Source of the DNA: CAZSDW01 sp964605705 | Lineage (GTDB): Bacteria > Fidelibacterota > UBA2242 | Reading direction: 5' to 3' | Assembly (NCBI GenBank): GCA_964605705.1 | Contig: CAZSDW010000065.1 | Coordinates: 1-14,456, forward strand | DNA: 14,456 bases | Shown: positions 14,370-14,456 of the stretch, piece after piece | Numbering within the stretch: position 1 is the stretch's first letter | Layout of the letters: each line of letters starts with the position of its first letter | Program-made: the position numbers and the translations under genes | The notes under the pieces: generated by a model | What the model saw: only the letters and a program-made list of their open reading frames with translations | Databases searched by the model: none | What the model was told of the DNA's origin: nothing

Positions 14370-14391
14370 AATGATGTAATATTACTTCATT
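14370..14391. repeat. AT-rich palindrome over the minus-strand stop codon
   Basis: AATGA, T, GTAATATTAC, T, TCATT form a 22-base palindrome with only one non-pairing position per arm. It includes the stop and last two codons of the minus-strand gene. It could fold in the 3' end of that mRNA. No poly-T follows, so it is not a standard terminator. Confidence 0.35.
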
Positions 14392-14456
14392 ATTACCATT
14401 TTGCGGGTTATTGTCACACCATGATCGGTTTCCATTCGGTATATATACAGCCCTGA
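14382..14456 (-). CDS. C-terminal end of a secreted protein with a type IX sorting domain (partial)
   Basis: Reading the minus strand from the window edge gives 24 codons and a TAA stop: SGLYIYRMETD, then HGVTI, then TRKMVIMK. The pattern SG-hydrophobic-Y-x-YR-hydrophobic-x-T...(T/S)-x-K-hydrophobic-hydrophobic-hydrophobic-K at the extreme C-terminus is characteristic of the type IX secretion system type A sorting domain (Por_Secre_tail) and its FlgD-like relatives. That domain directs proteins across the outer membrane in Bacteroidetes and related FCB phyla. The rest of the gene, including its functional domain and signal peptide, lies beyond the right edge. The fragment is short, so the call rests on pattern alone, but the fit and the stop position are good. 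Confidence 0.72.
   Translation of the reverse strand, partial: SGLYIYRMETDHGVTITRKMVIMK

Overview
The window is a bacterial chromosome segment of moderate, slightly AT-rich composition with one dominant gene direction (+). The likely source is a member of the FCB superphylum (Bacteroidetes relatives such as Ignavibacteria, Calditrichota, KSB1 or Marinimicrobia). The main clue is a 24-residue C-terminal fragment on the minus strand at the right edge. It reads SGLYIYRMETD...TRKMVIMK-stop, the classic end of a type IX secretion (Por-type/FlgD-like) sorting domain. Clear Shine-Dalgarno sequences before several genes and an E. coli-like TATAAT promoter argue against a typical Bacteroides-type genome. 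This placement is inference.

Layout. (1) 90-1664: a DEAD-box RNA helicase of the CsdA/DbpA type, closed by a strong intrinsic terminator (1697-1724). (2) 1864-4555: a nucleotide-sugar dehydrogenase with an unusually long chain, preceded by a long leader hairpin, then a Gfo/Idh/MocA oxidoreductase. The pair resembles sugar-acid steps of surface polysaccharide synthesis (compare WbpA/WbpB), but the substrates are not readable from sequence. (3) 4556-4835: a non-coding spacer with imperfect repeats, a 12-bp hairpin and a good sigma70-type promoter. (4) 4836-10545: a complete, tightly packed [NiFe]-hydrogenase maturation operon, hypF-hypC-hypD-hypE-hypA-hypB. HypF and HypE make the cyanide ligand, HypC and HypD assemble Fe(CN)2CO, and HypA and HypB deliver nickel. 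All key cysteines and histidines checked are present. No hydrogenase structural subunit or maturation protease is in the window, so the client enzyme must be encoded elsewhere.

(5) 10632-13299: a four-gene signalling block that begins 86 bp after hypB. It holds a stand-alone receiver protein, a two-ACT-domain protein resembling the regulatory tail of aspartate kinase without the kinase, a soluble PAS histidine kinase of the HisKA_3 (NarL-partner) class and a LuxR/NarL-type response regulator. A perfect 16-bp palindrome lies in front of it. The pairing of a detached amino-acid-type sensor domain with a complete two-component system is the most unusual arrangement here. A link to hydrogenase control is suggested only by position.

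(6) 13346-14176: a leucine-carboxyl-methyltransferase-family O-methyltransferase. (7) 14177-14381: a convergent intergenic region with a low-complexity CCAAAATC-type repeat, a near-perfect GC-containing palindrome and an AT-rich palindrome that overlaps the stop codon of the minus-strand secreted-protein gene. I found no tRNA, rRNA, CRISPR array, transposase or phage gene. Most of the window is ordinary core metabolism and maturation genes. The second-look items are the ACT/two-component block, the long dehydrogenase and the non-coding structures.
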